A stretch of 64,000 nt of DNA from Methylobacterium sp. E-066 (lineage in GTDB: Bacteria; Pseudomonadota; Alphaproteobacteria; Rhizobiales; Beijerinckiaceae): contig NZ_JAKSYO010000055.1 of assembly GCF_022829635.1 (NCBI RefSeq), positions 23,749 to 87,748 of the forward strand. The letters are read 5' to 3'. A program made the translations under genes and the position numbers. The notes under the pieces are model-generated. The model did not search any database, was not told the origin of the DNA, and saw only the letters and a list, made by a program, of their open reading frames with translations. Below are positions 1 to 8,419 of this stretch, one piece after another; positions within the stretch are counted from its first letter, which is position 1; the number at the start of each line of letters is the position of its first letter.

Positions 1-44
1 TCTTTCCCGAGCGGGAAACTGAATAGCCGCGTGGGTCTCGCGCA

Positions 45-527
45 ATGAGCGGCCACGACATCGACATGTCCGTCGAGGACGCGCGCTGGGAAACCGCGAT
101 CCCGGAGCTCGAATCGCTGGTCATCCGCGCCGTCGAGGCCGGGCTCGCCGCCGCCCCCGTGCCGCCGGACGGGCCCGTGGAGGTCAGCGTCGTGCTGACC
201 GATGACGCCGCGATCCAAGAACTCAACCGCACCTGGCGCGGCAAGGACAAGCCCACCAACGTGCTGTCCTTCCCGGCCGCCCCGCAGCCCCGCCATGCGG
301 GCGCCGCGCTGCCCTTGGGCGACGTGGTCCTTGCCTACGAGACCCTTGTGCGCGAGAGTGCTGAGCAGTCAAAGCCGCTCCAGAACCACCTCGCGCACCT
401 CCTCGTCCATGGCACCCTGCATTGTCTCGGTCAGGACCACGAGATCGGCGAGGCCGAGGCCGATGCCATGGAAGCGCTCGAAGTCGCGGCCCTCGCGACC
501 TTGGGCATTCCCGATCCCTATGCCTGA
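45..527 (+). CDS. ybeY: Endoribonuclease YbeY (rRNA maturation factor)
   Basis: Predicted metal-dependent endoribonuclease acting in 16S rRNA 3'-end maturation and ribosome quality control in the cytoplasm. The zinc-site signature HGTLHCLGQDH lies at residues 122-132 (His122, His126, His132), and the conserved NxxWRGKDKPTNVLSFP block lies at 61-77. At 160 residues it has normal family length. The ATG at 45 overlaps a TGA at 46-48 that closes an open frame running in from the window edge, so an upstream gene (commonly phoH in this order) may be translationally coupled. It is followed 36 bp later by a CorC-like gene and then lnt, a classic alphaproteobacterial arrangement. Confidence 0.95.
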   Translation: MSGHDIDMSVEDARWETAIPELESLVIRAVEAGLAAAPVPPDGPVEVSVVLTDDAAIQELNRTWRGKDKPTNVLSFPAAPQPRHAGAALPLGDVVLAYETLVRESAEQSKPLQNHLAHLLVHGTLHCLGQDHEIGEAEADAMEALEVAALATLGIPDPYA

Positions 528-563
528 GCGGCCGATTCCCCACCGCCCCCAGATCCGAGAGAC

Positions 564-1694
564 ATGAGCAACGATCGAAGTCGCGGCGCGGCCCTGGCCG
601 CGCCCAGTTCCACCGAGGGTGAATCCCAGTCCCGGGAGCCCTGGTACGACCGCCTCCTGCAGGCGCTCCACCTCAAGCCGCGCGATTCGCTGCGTGAGGG
701 TCTCGAGGAGGCACTCGCCGAGCCCGATGCCGGCGAGAGCGGTCTCACCCCCCTCGAGCGGGTGATGCTCAAGAACGTGCTCGGCCTGCACAAGGTGCGG
801 GTCGACGACGTCATGGTCCCTCGGGCCGACATCGTCGCGGTCTCGAACGACACCAATCTCGGCGACCTGCTCAAGCTGTTCCGCACTGCTGGCCATTCCC
901 GGCTGCCGGTCTACGGCGAGACGCTGGATGACCCCCGCGGCATGGTCCACATCCGCGACCTCGTCGATCACATCGCCGCCAAGGCCGAGCCGACCCGGCG
1001 CACTGCGACCGCGGTCCGGCCCGCCGTTCCCGCCGAGGGCGAGGCCGACGCCACCGTGGCGCCGCGGCCTGCTCGTCGGGCGCCCGTGCGGCTGCCCCGG
1101 GCGCTGGATCTTGGCAAGGTCGACCTCACCACAACGCTCGCCGCAGCCCGCATCCAGCGGCCGGTGCTGTTCGTCCCACCGTCCATGCCGGCCATCGACC
1201 TGCTGGTGCGGATGCAGGCGACGCGCACCCACATGGCCCTGGTCATCGACGAGTATGGCGGCACCGACGGGCTGATCTCGATCGAGGACCTGATCGAGGT
1301 GGTGGTCGGCGATATCGAGGACGAGCACGACGTCGCCGAGGCCAAGCAGGTGCAGCGGGTCGACGGTGAGGACGAGGTGTTCGTGGCCGATGCCCGCACG
1401 CCCCTGGCCGAAGTGTCCGAGGCCACCGGCGTCGATCTCGTGGCCGCTGTCGGCGACATGGCCGAGGAGATCGATACCCTGGGCGGTATGATCGTCACCC
1501 TGGCCGGGCGCGTCCCGTCCCGGGGCGAGCTGATCGTCGGGCCGGGCAACCTCGAATTCGAGGTGCTGGATGCCGATCCCCGCCGCCTGAAGCGGCTGCG
1601 GTTCCACAAGGGCGCGGCGCGGATCGGCAACGTCGTGCCCTTGGCCCTGCCCCCGCCCTCACCCCCGCCGGTCCCCGAGACGCCGCACCCATGA
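564..1694 (+). CDS. Hemolysin/CorC family CBS-domain protein
   Basis: CorC/TlyC-type cytosolic protein with paired CBS domains and a C-terminal transporter-associated (CorC_HlyC) domain, linked in the family to magnesium or cobalt efflux; the true role here is inferred. CBS1 spans roughly residues 83-140 (starts [13 protein letters not shown]) and CBS2 roughly 198-255 (contains [20 protein letters not shown]). The CorC domain is about 265-350. There is no N-terminal membrane DUF21 domain. An Ala/Pro/Arg-rich stretch at about 142-196 separates the CBS motifs, making the protein (376 aa) longer than typical relatives. It sits between ybeY and lnt. Confidence 0.9.
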   Translation: MSNDRSRGAALAAPSSTEGESQSREPWYDRLLQALHLKPRDSLREGLEEALAEPDAGESGLTPLERVMLKNVLGLHKVRVDDVMVPRADIVAVSNDTNLGDLLKLFRTAGHSRLPVYGETLDDPRGMVHIRDLVDHIAAKAEPTRRTATAVRPAVPAEGEADATVAPRPARRAPVRLPRALDLGKVDLTTTLAAARIQRPVLFVPPSMPAIDLLVRMQATRTHMALVIDEYGGTDGLISIEDLIEVVVGDIEDEHDVAEAKQVQRVDGEDEVFVADARTPLAEVSEATGVDLVAAVGDMAEEIDTLGGMIVTLAGRVPSRGELIVGPGNLEFEVLDADPRRLKRLRFHKGAARIGNVVPLALPPPSPPPVPETPHP

Positions 1695-1718
1695 TGGTCT
1701 TCGCGTGACGGGTGCTGC

Positions 1719-3389
1719 GTGGCGGTCCTGACCGTGGGTCATGCCCGGGACGTTGCCGCCCCGAGCGGTCCCATGGGCCGCCCCTCCCCGGGCTTCGTGC
1801 GTGCCATCGCCCGGCTGACCGGCTGGCGGCGGCTCGGCCTCGCCTGGCTCGCTGGGGCGCTCGGCGCCCTGGCGATGCCGCCCTTCGGTGTCCTGCCGGC
1901 GCTGGCCGTGTCCCTGTCGGTGGCGGTCTGGCTCATGGACGGGGCTGCCGCGGACCGGACCGCCCTGCGCCGGGTCCGGCCCTGCTTCCTGCTCGGCTGG
2001 GCCTGGGGCTTCGGCTATCTCACCGCCGGCCTGTGGTGGCTCGGCCAGGCCTTCCTGGTGGAGGCCGACGAGTTCCTGTGGGCTCTGCCCCTCGGCGTCG
2101 TCGGCCTGCCCTTCGCCCTCGGCTTCTTCTACGGCGCGGGGTTCGGCGCGGCCGGCCTGCTCTGGGCGCGCGGCCCCGCGCGGATCGCCGCCCTGGCTTT
2201 CGGGATCGGCGCCGCCGAGTGGCTGCGCGGCCACCTGTTCACGGGTTTCCCCTGGAACACCCTCGGGATGGCGCTCGCCCAGAACCTCTGGCTGATGCAA
2301 GGGGCCGCCGCGATCGGCCTCTACGGCCTCACCATCCTGGCCGTGCTGATCTGCGCCGCGCCAGCGACCCTGGCGACCGGCTCGCATCCGCGCAGCCGGT
2401 TCGGGCCGAGCGCCGCCGCCGCGATCGTGCTGATCGGCCTGACGCTCTACGGCGCCGCACGCGTCGGACCCCCCGATCCGGTGGTGACTGGCGTGCGCCT
2501 GCGCCTCGTCCAGCCGAATCTGCCGCAGGACGCCAAGTTCAGGCCCGAGAACCGGGCCGACATCGTCGACCGCTACATCGAGCTGAGCCAGCGCCCGACC
2601 GAGGCCGGCGCGCCCGAGCCGACCCATATCGTCTGGCCGGAATCGGCCTTCCCGTTCCTGATCCAGCGCGATCCCGATGCGCTGGCCAAGGTGGCGGCCG
2701 GCCTCAAGCCCGGCCAGCAGCTGATGACCGGCGCGGCCCGGGCCGAAGAGCCCCTGCCCGGCGAGCGCCTGCGCTACTTCAACGCCGTCATGGTGATCGG
2801 GCCGGACGGCGTGATCTCCGACGCCTACGACAAGGTCCACCTCGTCCCGTTCGGCGAGTACCTGCCGGCGCCCATCGACGCCGCGCTTCGGGCCCTGGGC
2901 CTGCGCCAGTTCGTGGCGATCCCCGGCGGCTTCTCCGCCGGGACCCTGGCGGCGCAGCGGATCCTGACCGTGCCGGGCCTGCCGCCCGTGGCGGCGACGA
3001 TCTGCTACGAGGCGATTTTTACGCACGCGATCCTGCCGGCGACGGCCGCTTCGGTGCCGCGGCCGCCCGGGCTGATCCTGAACGTCACCAACGATGCCTG
3101 GTTCGGCGACACGCCGGGCCCCCGCCAGCACCTCGCCCAGGCACGGCTGCGCGCCGTCGAGGAGGGCCTGCCCCTGATCCGCGACGCCAATACCGGGATC
3201 TCCGCGGTGATCGACGCGCACGGTCGCATCGTCGCGCAGACCGAGCTCGACACGGAAACCTGGCTTGATGCCGACCTGCCCGCCCGCATCGTCGGCGGCA
3301 CCCTGTACGGCCAGTTCGGCGATGCCGCCTTCGCGCTGATGCTTGCGGCCTGCCTGGGCGGCGCCCTCACCGCCCGGCGACGGTCATGA
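1719..3389 (+). CDS. lnt: Apolipoprotein N-acyltransferase
   Basis: Transfers the third acyl chain onto the N-terminal cysteine of lipoproteins in the inner membrane, the last step of lipoprotein maturation. The first half is a run of hydrophobic segments and the second half is a nitrilase-like domain. The predicted catalytic triad is Glu308 (in WPESAFPF), Lys372 (in [14 protein letters not shown]) and Cys429 (in TICYEAIF). The chosen start is a GTG 25 bp after the CorC-like gene; an in-frame ATG at 1773 is an alternative. The stop overlaps the next start codon as ATGA, so translation is probably coupled to the MFS gene. 556 aa is within family range. Confidence 0.95.
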   Translation: MAVLTVGHARDVAAPSGPMGRPSPGFVRAIARLTGWRRLGLAWLAGALGALAMPPFGVLPALAVSLSVAVWLMDGAAADRTALRRVRPCFLLGWAWGFGYLTAGLWWLGQAFLVEADEFLWALPLGVVGLPFALGFFYGAGFGAAGLLWARGPARIAALAFGIGAAEWLRGHLFTGFPWNTLGMALAQNLWLMQGAAAIGLYGLTILAVLICAAPATLATGSHPRSRFGPSAAAAIVLIGLTLYGAARVGPPDPVVTGVRLRLVQPNLPQDAKFRPENRADIVDRYIELSQRPTEAGAPEPTHIVWPESAFPFLIQRDPDALAKVAAGLKPGQQLMTGAARAEEPLPGERLRYFNAVMVIGPDGVISDAYDKVHLVPFGEYLPAPIDAALRALGLRQFVAIPGGFSAGTLAAQRILTVPGLPPVAATICYEAIFTHAILPATAASVPRPPGLILNVTNDAWFGDTPGPRQHLAQARLRAVEEGLPLIRDANTGISAVIDAHGRIVAQTELDTETWLDADLPARIVGGTLYGQFGDAAFALMLAACLGGALTARRRS

Positions 3390-4612
3390 GCCCGGAGCGG
3401 ACGGCCCCGGGCCGGATCCTCCTCGGCCTCGCGCTGATGCTGGTCGCGTTCAACCTGCGCCCGGCGCTCAGTACCATCGGGCCGCTCCTGGCGACGATCC
3501 GGGAGAGCACCGGGCTCAGCGCCGGCGGCGCCGCGATCCTCACCACCCTGCCGGTCCTGTGCCTCGGCATCGCTTGCGCGTTGGCGGCGCCGCTGATCCG
3601 GCGGATCGGGCCCGATCTCGCCGTGCTGGTCGGCGCCACGATCCTGGCCGCCGGCTTGGCCCTGCGCGGTCTCGGCGGCCTCGGGCCGCTTTTCACCGGA
3701 ACAGCGCTGGCCGCCATCGGGATCGGGCTCGACAACGTGCTCCTGCCCGCCCTGGTGAAGCGCGACTTTTCCGGCAGCAGCGGCCTGATGACCGGCCTCT
3801 ACACGATGACCCTGTGCCTCGGCGCGGCGGCCGGCGCGGGCGCGGCGGTGCCGGTGGAGCACGCCCTCGGCGGCGGCTGGCCCTCGGCGCTCGCGATCTG
3901 GGCGCTGCCCGCACTCGTGGCGGGGTTCCTATGGATCCCATTCGCCCGTCGCACCGCCTCGAACGCCGCGCCTTCTGCCGGGCGTTTGTTGCGCGATCCC
4001 CTGGCCTGGTGGGTCACGGGCTTCATGGGCCTGCAATCCTCCCTGGCCTACACCCTGTTCGGCTGGCTGCCCCTGCTGCTCCAGGCGCGCGGCCTTTCGG
4101 CGCTCGATGCCGGCCTCTACGCCTCGCTGATGACCCTGGTCCAGGCGCCGGGTGCGCTGATCACCGCCATGCTGGCCGCCCGGGTGCGGGACCAGCGGGC
4201 CTGGATCGTCGCGATTCCGGGGCTCACGGCGGCCGCGTTCCTGGTGCTCGCCTTCGGGCCGGAGGCTTTGCGCATCCCGGCGGCCTGTGCCCTCGGCTTC
4301 GGCATCGGCGGCTGCTTCGGCCTCGGGCTGACCTTGATCGTCCTGCGCGCCGCGGATGCCGCCAGCGCCGCCGGCCTCTCGGCCATGGCGCAGGGCATCG
4401 GCTATACCGGCGCCTGCCTCGGCCCCCTGGCCTTCGGCTTCGCCCATGAGGCGACGGGCGGCTGGGGCCTCGCCGGCGGCCTGTTCGTCACCATCGCGAT
4501 CACCGCCATCCTGGTCGGGCAGGCCGCCGGCCGCGACCGCAAGGTCAGCGCCGCCGCGCCGGACTTGGGCAGCGCGCCGCTTCAGCCGTCGCTGCCGGCC
4601 AGCGGCCGCTGA
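3386..4612 (+). CDS. MFS transporter, CynX/NimT type
   Basis: Twelve-segment major facilitator protein of 408 residues in the cytoplasmic membrane, resembling the cyanate/2-nitroimidazole transporter branch (CynX/NimT). The opening LALMLVAFNLRPALSTIGPL is characteristic of that branch, in which conserved Asn, Leu and Arg residues lie in the first helix. The substrate cannot be read from sequence. The ATG overlaps the lnt stop (ATGA), so it appears to be the last gene of the ybeY-corC-lnt unit, although a functional link with lipoprotein maturation is not obvious. Confidence 0.85.
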   Translation: MSPERTAPGRILLGLALMLVAFNLRPALSTIGPLLATIRESTGLSAGGAAILTTLPVLCLGIACALAAPLIRRIGPDLAVLVGATILAAGLALRGLGGLGPLFTGTALAAIGIGLDNVLLPALVKRDFSGSSGLMTGLYTMTLCLGAAAGAGAAVPVEHALGGGWPSALAIWALPALVAGFLWIPFARRTASNAAPSAGRLLRDPLAWWVTGFMGLQSSLAYTLFGWLPLLLQARGLSALDAGLYASLMTLVQAPGALITAMLAARVRDQRAWIVAIPGLTAAAFLVLAFGPEALRIPAACALGFGIGGCFGLGLTLIVLRAADAASAAGLSAMAQGIGYTGACLGPLAFGFAHEATGGWGLAGGLFVTIAITAILVGQAAGRDRKVSAAAPDLGSAPLQPSLPASGR

Positions 4613-4799
4613 CCGGGGCGGACGCCGCCCGTCCGCAAGATGCCCGCAGGTCGCCCCTCGCCCGCGACAGTCGAGCCAGCGATGCCGGAGGTGCGGGCCA
4701 AGCACTCTTGACGCTGAACGCCGCCGGGCCAGGATGACGTGGAGTATTCCGCCGAGTCCGCAAGCTGGCGTGACCGGCGTCCTGCTTCGGGTGGACACT

Positions 4800-5327
4800 A
4801 TGGCACGCATCGACAGGTCGACGCTTCTTCTGGTTGCAACTGCCGTCATCGCGCTCCCGCTGACGATGACCGGTGCCGAGGCACGCGGATTTGGGGGCGG
4901 GTTCCACGGTGGCGTCGGGACCCGGATCGGCGCCTGGGGACGGCCGCTCGGACCGGTCCGGCCGGGCCCCGCGATCATCGGTGGGCGGCCGTACCGGCCC
5001 GGCTTCGCGTTCCGGCACCCGTACACCTACCGGCCGTGGTATGGCGGCTACTACGGTTACGGGCTCGCCGGCCTCGGTCTCGGCTTCGGCCTGGGCAGCC
5101 TGTGGGGCGATTTCGGCGATCCGTTCTACGACGATGCCTATATCTACGCGCCGCGGGTCTACAGGCCCCCGGTCTACGTGGCGCCGGCCGACGTGCCGCC
5201 GGTGGTGGAGGCGGACCCGGCCGATCTCCCGGCGGCCGTCGCGGCCTGCGCCCGCCGCTTCAGGACCTACGATCCGGCCACGCAGACCTTTATCGGCAAA
5301 GGTTACGTCCGCCGCCACTGCCCCTGA
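4800..5327 (+). CDS. BA14K family exported protein
   Basis: Small secreted or periplasmic protein (175 aa) with an N-terminal signal peptide ending near AEA at about residue 26. A Gly/Tyr/Pro-rich middle (YGGYYGYGLAGLGLGFGLG) follows, and the C-terminus (CARRFRTYDPATQTF) matches the BA14K lectin-like family of Hyphomicrobiales. The ATG at 4800 was chosen because it places the signal peptide at the N-terminus; an in-frame ATG at 4734 would add 22 non-hydrophobic residues. Function is unknown; BA14K proteins have been linked to immunoreactivity and cell-surface roles in Brucella. The 187 bp upstream hold no other gene. Confidence 0.75.
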   Translation: MARIDRSTLLLVATAVIALPLTMTGAEARGFGGGFHGGVGTRIGAWGRPLGPVRPGPAIIGGRPYRPGFAFRHPYTYRPWYGGYYGYGLAGLGLGFGLGSLWGDFGDPFYDDAYIYAPRVYRPPVYVAPADVPPVVEADPADLPAAVAACARRFRTYDPATQTFIGKGYVRRHCP

Positions 5328-5349
5328 GCGGTGATCGCGCCTTGGGATG

Positions 5350-5391
5350 AGGCTAAAAAGAAGGCCCCGCGGGTTTTCACCCGCAGGGCCT
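5350..5391 (-). terminator. Rho-independent terminator of katA
   Basis: Inverted repeat with 13-nt arms (5362-5374 and 5379-5391, one mismatch) around the loop TTTC. Read on the minus strand it is followed by TTCTTTTTAG, a U-rich tract. It lies 39 bp past the katA stop codon in the right orientation. Confidence 0.85.
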
Positions 5392-5429
5392 CCGTTCAGT
5401 CAGGGCCGGTTCGGCGCCGCGTAAAAAAC

Positions 5430-7019
5430 TTACTCGGCGGCGACCCTGTGGGCCTGGGAGCCGTCTGTGTAGGTCTCGGCCTGCAGGCGCTTGTGCGGGG
5501 CGGCGCGGCCCGGCAGCGGCGGCAGGGCCTTGGCCTTCTCCAGGTCGATGCCCGCACCCTCTGCGACGCGGCGGCCGTAATCCTCGTCCGCGTGCCAGAA
5601 GTGCCAGACCATCCGCAGTTGGATCGGCTCCGGGCACTGCTTCATGTCGCCGACCAGGTTGGCGATCAGGTCGTCCCGCTCCCAATCCTGGAACGAGCGG
5701 TACCGGACGCCGGCCTGGGTGTAGTCGTCCTCGGTGCGCGAGGTCTGGTATCGGCCGAGCTGGCCCTGCACCGGCTGGCGGTACTCCTTGGCCGGCTTCG
5801 GGGCTTCGCGCAGACCCTCGGCCAGGGTCGAGGGCTCGTAGTTGATGTGCTTGTTCGGCCCGGTGCCGTCGACCGAGTAGGTCATCTGGCCGTCCCGCTG
5901 GTTGGAATAGACCTTCACGCCCGGCTGCGGCGCGTTGATCGGCAGCTGCAGGTAGTTCGGGCCGACGCGGTAGCGCTGGGTGTCCGAGTAGGACAGGGTC
6001 CGGCCCTGCAGCATCTTGTCGTCCGAGAAGTCGATGCCGTCGACCAGCACGCCGGTGCCGAAGGCCGACTGCTCGACCTCAGCGAAGAAGTTGTCCGGCA
6101 CCCGGTCCAGCACCATGCGGCCCACCGGCAGCAGCGGGAACTGGTCCACCGGCCACAGCTTCGTGTCGTCCAGCGGATCGAACGACAGGTGGTCGTTCGG
6201 GCCGTCCGGCATGATCTGCACGCAGAACTCCCACTCGGGGAAGTTGCCGGCCTTGATGTTGTCGTACAGGTCGCGGGTCGCGTGGCCGACATCCTTGCCC
6301 TGGATTTCGGCGGCCTGCTGCGAGGTCAGGTTGCGGACGCCCTGCTTCGGCTCCCAGTGGAACTTGCAGAGCACGGCCTCGCCCTGGTCGTTGACCAGCT
6401 TGTAGGTGTTGACGCCGGAGCCTTCCATTTCGCGGTAATTGGCCGGGATGCCCCAGGGCGACTTGAGATGTGTCACCATGTGGATCGACTCGGGGTGCTG
6501 GGCCACGAAGTCGAAGAAGCGCCACGCCTCCTGGCGGTTGGTCACCGGGTCCGGCTTGAAGGCGTGGATCATGTCGGGGAACTTGATCGCGTCCCGGATG
6601 AAGAACACCTTGAGGTTGTTGCCAACCAGGTCCCAATTGCCATCGACGGTCTTGAACTTCACCGCGAAGCCGCGCGGGTCGCGCTCGGTCTCCGGGCTCT
6701 CCTTGGCGCCGGCCACCGTCGAGAAGCGCACGAACATCGGCGTCTTCACGCCGGTCTCGTTGAGCACGCGGGCGCGGGTGTACTTGGAGGCCGGCTCGTT
6801 GCCGATCTTACCGTAGGCCTCGAAGTAGCCGTGGGCGCCGGCGCCGCGGGCATGGACCACGCGCTCCGGGATCCGCTCACGGTCGAAGTGGGTGATCTTC
6901 TCGATGAACTGGTAGTTCTCGAGCGTCGCGGGGCCGCGCTCGCCGACCGTGCGGGTGCTCTGGTTGTCGCGGACCGGATGGCCCTGGCGGGTCGTGAGAA
7001 TCGGGCGTTGATCGCTCAT
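5430..7019 (-). CDS. katA: Catalase (heme monofunctional)
   Basis: Heme catalase that dismutates hydrogen peroxide in the cytoplasm. The distal His56 lies in [17 protein letters not shown], the distal Asn is in [13 protein letters not shown], and the proximal heme-ligand Tyr is in the [14 protein letters not shown] block. At 529 residues it lacks the flavodoxin-like C-terminal domain of large-subunit catalases, placing it in the small-subunit clade. It is transcribed divergently from oxyR, with a 137-bp shared promoter region and a strong terminator behind it, so it is very probably an OxyR-regulated peroxide defence gene. The ATG at 7019 gives the full N-terminal arm. Confidence 0.95.
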   Translation of the reverse strand: MSDQRPILTTRQGHPVRDNQSTRTVGERGPATLENYQFIEKITHFDRERIPERVVHARGAGAHGYFEAYGKIGNEPASKYTRARVLNETGVKTPMFVRFSTVAGAKESPETERDPRGFAVKFKTVDGNWDLVGNNLKVFFIRDAIKFPDMIHAFKPDPVTNRQEAWRFFDFVAQHPESIHMVTHLKSPWGIPANYREMEGSGVNTYKLVNDQGEAVLCKFHWEPKQGVRNLTSQQAAEIQGKDVGHATRDLYDNIKAGNFPEWEFCVQIMPDGPNDHLSFDPLDDTKLWPVDQFPLLPVGRMVLDRVPDNFFAEVEQSAFGTGVLVDGIDFSDDKMLQGRTLSYSDTQRYRVGPNYLQLPINAPQPGVKVYSNQRDGQMTYSVDGTGPNKHINYEPSTLAEGLREAPKPAKEYRQPVQGQLGRYQTSRTEDDYTQAGVRYRSFQDWERDDLIANLVGDMKQCPEPIQLRMVWHFWHADEDYGRRVAEGAGIDLEKAKALPPLPGRAAPHKRLQAETYTDGSQAHRVAAE

Positions 7020-7143
7020 GCGTCTCGTCTCTCCGTGAAGCCTGTGAGCGGGATATGGGGCCGACTCGGCAGACTGGAACCGTTCCGACGAGGTTATGGA
7101 CCCTGGCGAGCCTAATGGCTAATGCATCGTCGCAAACGCCATG

Positions 7144-7158
7144 ATAGACGCAGCCTAT
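7144..7158. promoter_or_regulatory. OxyR-type operator overlapping the oxyR start
   Basis: A perfect ATAG-N7-CTAT dyad, the core of the OxyR recognition element, ends within the oxyR ATG (7157-7159). A clear second dyad at 22-bp spacing is not visible. Its position suggests autorepression of oxyR and possibly regulation of divergent katA. Binding is inferred. Confidence 0.6.
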
Positions 7159-8086
7159 GAACCTCTCGGGTTTGTCGCTCCGCGACCTGGAATATGTCGT
7201 GGCGGTGGCCGACGAGGGCCATTTCGGCCGGGCGGCCGAGCGCTGCAATGTCAGCCAACCGACCCTGAGCGTGCAGGTGCGTAAGCTGGAGGGCACCCTG
7301 GGGCTGACCCTGTTCGAGCGCTCGAACCGCCGGGTGCTTCTCACCGAAGCGGGCCAGGGCATCGTCCGGCAGTCGCGGATCGTCCTGGCCGAGGCCCAGC
7401 GTCTGCTGGCGCTCGCCACCGAGGGCCGCGGCTCGCCGCTCACCGGCCGGCTGGTGCTGGCCGCGATCCAGACGTTGGGCCCCTACTTCTTTCCGCTGGT
7501 GCTGCGGCCCCTGCGCCAGCAATACCCGCTGCTGACGTTGTCGTTGTCCGAGTCGCGCACCGCCGAGATCGTCGAGGGCCTGCGCGATGGGCGCATCGAT
7601 GCCGCCCTGGTCTCCCTGCCCCTGCCCCCCGTCGGGCTCGCGGTGGCGCCGCTGTTCGTCGAGCCGTTCTGGCTCGCCTGTCCGGCCGAGCACGCGCTGG
7701 CCCGCGGCGGTGCCCTCTCGGCTACCGAGATCGCCGGGCCGGACCTGCTGCTCCTCGACGAGGGCAATTGCCTGCGCGACCAGGCGATCGCCGCCTGCGG
7801 CGCGGGTTCTTCCGTGGGCCGCCACGCCACCAGCCTGGAGACCCTCCGCTCGATGGTGGCGGCCGGGACCGGTTACACCCTGCTGCCGGCGCTGGCCGTG
7901 CCCCCCGGCCCCGACCCGACCGGCCTGACCGTCACCCGGTCCTTCGACGTCGACGGTCCGGGCCGCACCATCGCGCTCGCCTGGCGGGCGAGCGACCCGC
8001 GCGCGCCCGGGCTGGCGAACTTGGCTGCGTTCTTCCGCGCGCATGCACCGCCCGGCACGGCGGCCTGCCGGGATGAGACGGCTTAG
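7157..8086 (+). CDS. oxyR: Hydrogen peroxide sensor OxyR (LysR family)
   Basis: LysR-type transcription factor. A winged helix-turn-helix lies at residues 1-60 (includes FGRAAERCNVSQPTLSVQVR) and a periplasmic-binding-like sensor domain at about 95-300. Two cysteines, Cys205 and Cys214 in DEGNCLRDQAIAAC, have the same nine-residue spacing and flanking sequence as the redox pair Cys199/Cys208 of E. coli OxyR. This makes a peroxide-sensing role strongly supported rather than a generic LysR call. It is divergent from katA and 309 residues long, the usual family size. An ATAG-N7-CTAT operator overlaps the start codon. Confidence 0.93.
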   Translation: MNLSGLSLRDLEYVVAVADEGHFGRAAERCNVSQPTLSVQVRKLEGTLGLTLFERSNRRVLLTEAGQGIVRQSRIVLAEAQRLLALATEGRGSPLTGRLVLAAIQTLGPYFFPLVLRPLRQQYPLLTLSLSESRTAEIVEGLRDGRIDAALVSLPLPPVGLAVAPLFVEPFWLACPAEHALARGGALSATEIAGPDLLLLDEGNCLRDQAIAACGAGSSVGRHATSLETLRSMVAAGTGYTLLPALAVPPGPDPTGLTVTRSFDVDGPGRTIALAWRASDPRAPGLANLAAFFRAHAPPGTAACRDETA

Positions 8087-8134
8087 CTTTTTCAGGGTTT
8101 GGGTTCTGGGGCGCGGACGTTCGTTGGCCCGCCC

Positions 8135-8248
8135 TGTCATCCCGGGGCGCCGCAGGCGAGCCCGGGATCCAGATCCGCTGACAGCGCAAGTTCCTGATAC
8201 AACGAAGTTTCTGGATTCCGGGCTCCGCTGCGCGGCCCCAGAATGACG
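8135..8248. repeat. Inverted doublet of REP-like palindromes (family A)
   Basis: Two related palindromic units, 8135-8173 and 8210-8248, lie in opposite orientation around a 36-bp spacer. Each unit has the form TGTCATYCCGGGG - short GC hairpin - AGCCCGGRATCCAGA. The same family flanks the GIY-YIG gene at 59078-59377. The rest of the 333-bp gap between oxyR and the next gene shows no other feature apart from a ribosome-binding site at about 8407. Confidence 0.8.
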
Positions 8249-8419
8249 GGGTGATTCACAAAGCAGCTCGCTGGTTCGACGAACCGTGCTGCCGGTGTGC
8301 CGCGGACCTCTCAATAATTACCACTCCCGAACACGATCTGGATTGTGATGTGTGATCACTCGCCGGATCGCAGAGAATTCCCCGGCCGGCGCGAAACGGC
8401 GGCGCATAGGAGCAAGCTC

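Noticed and set aside
1..44. End of an upstream gene (possibly phoH) at the window edge
   Set aside because: A frame open from base 1 ends at a TGA overlapping the ybeY ATG, but fifteen codons are too few to identify; mentioned only with ybeY.
369..1607. Long open frame on the minus strand opposite the CorC-like gene
   Set aside because: It lacks family features and has Arg/Gly/Asp-heavy composition typical of the antisense of GC-rich coding DNA; the plus strand encodes a recognisable protein.
5331..7115. 594-codon frame on the plus strand opposite katA
   Set aside because: katA on the minus strand is unmistakable and has its own terminator; the plus frame is compositionally an antisense shadow.
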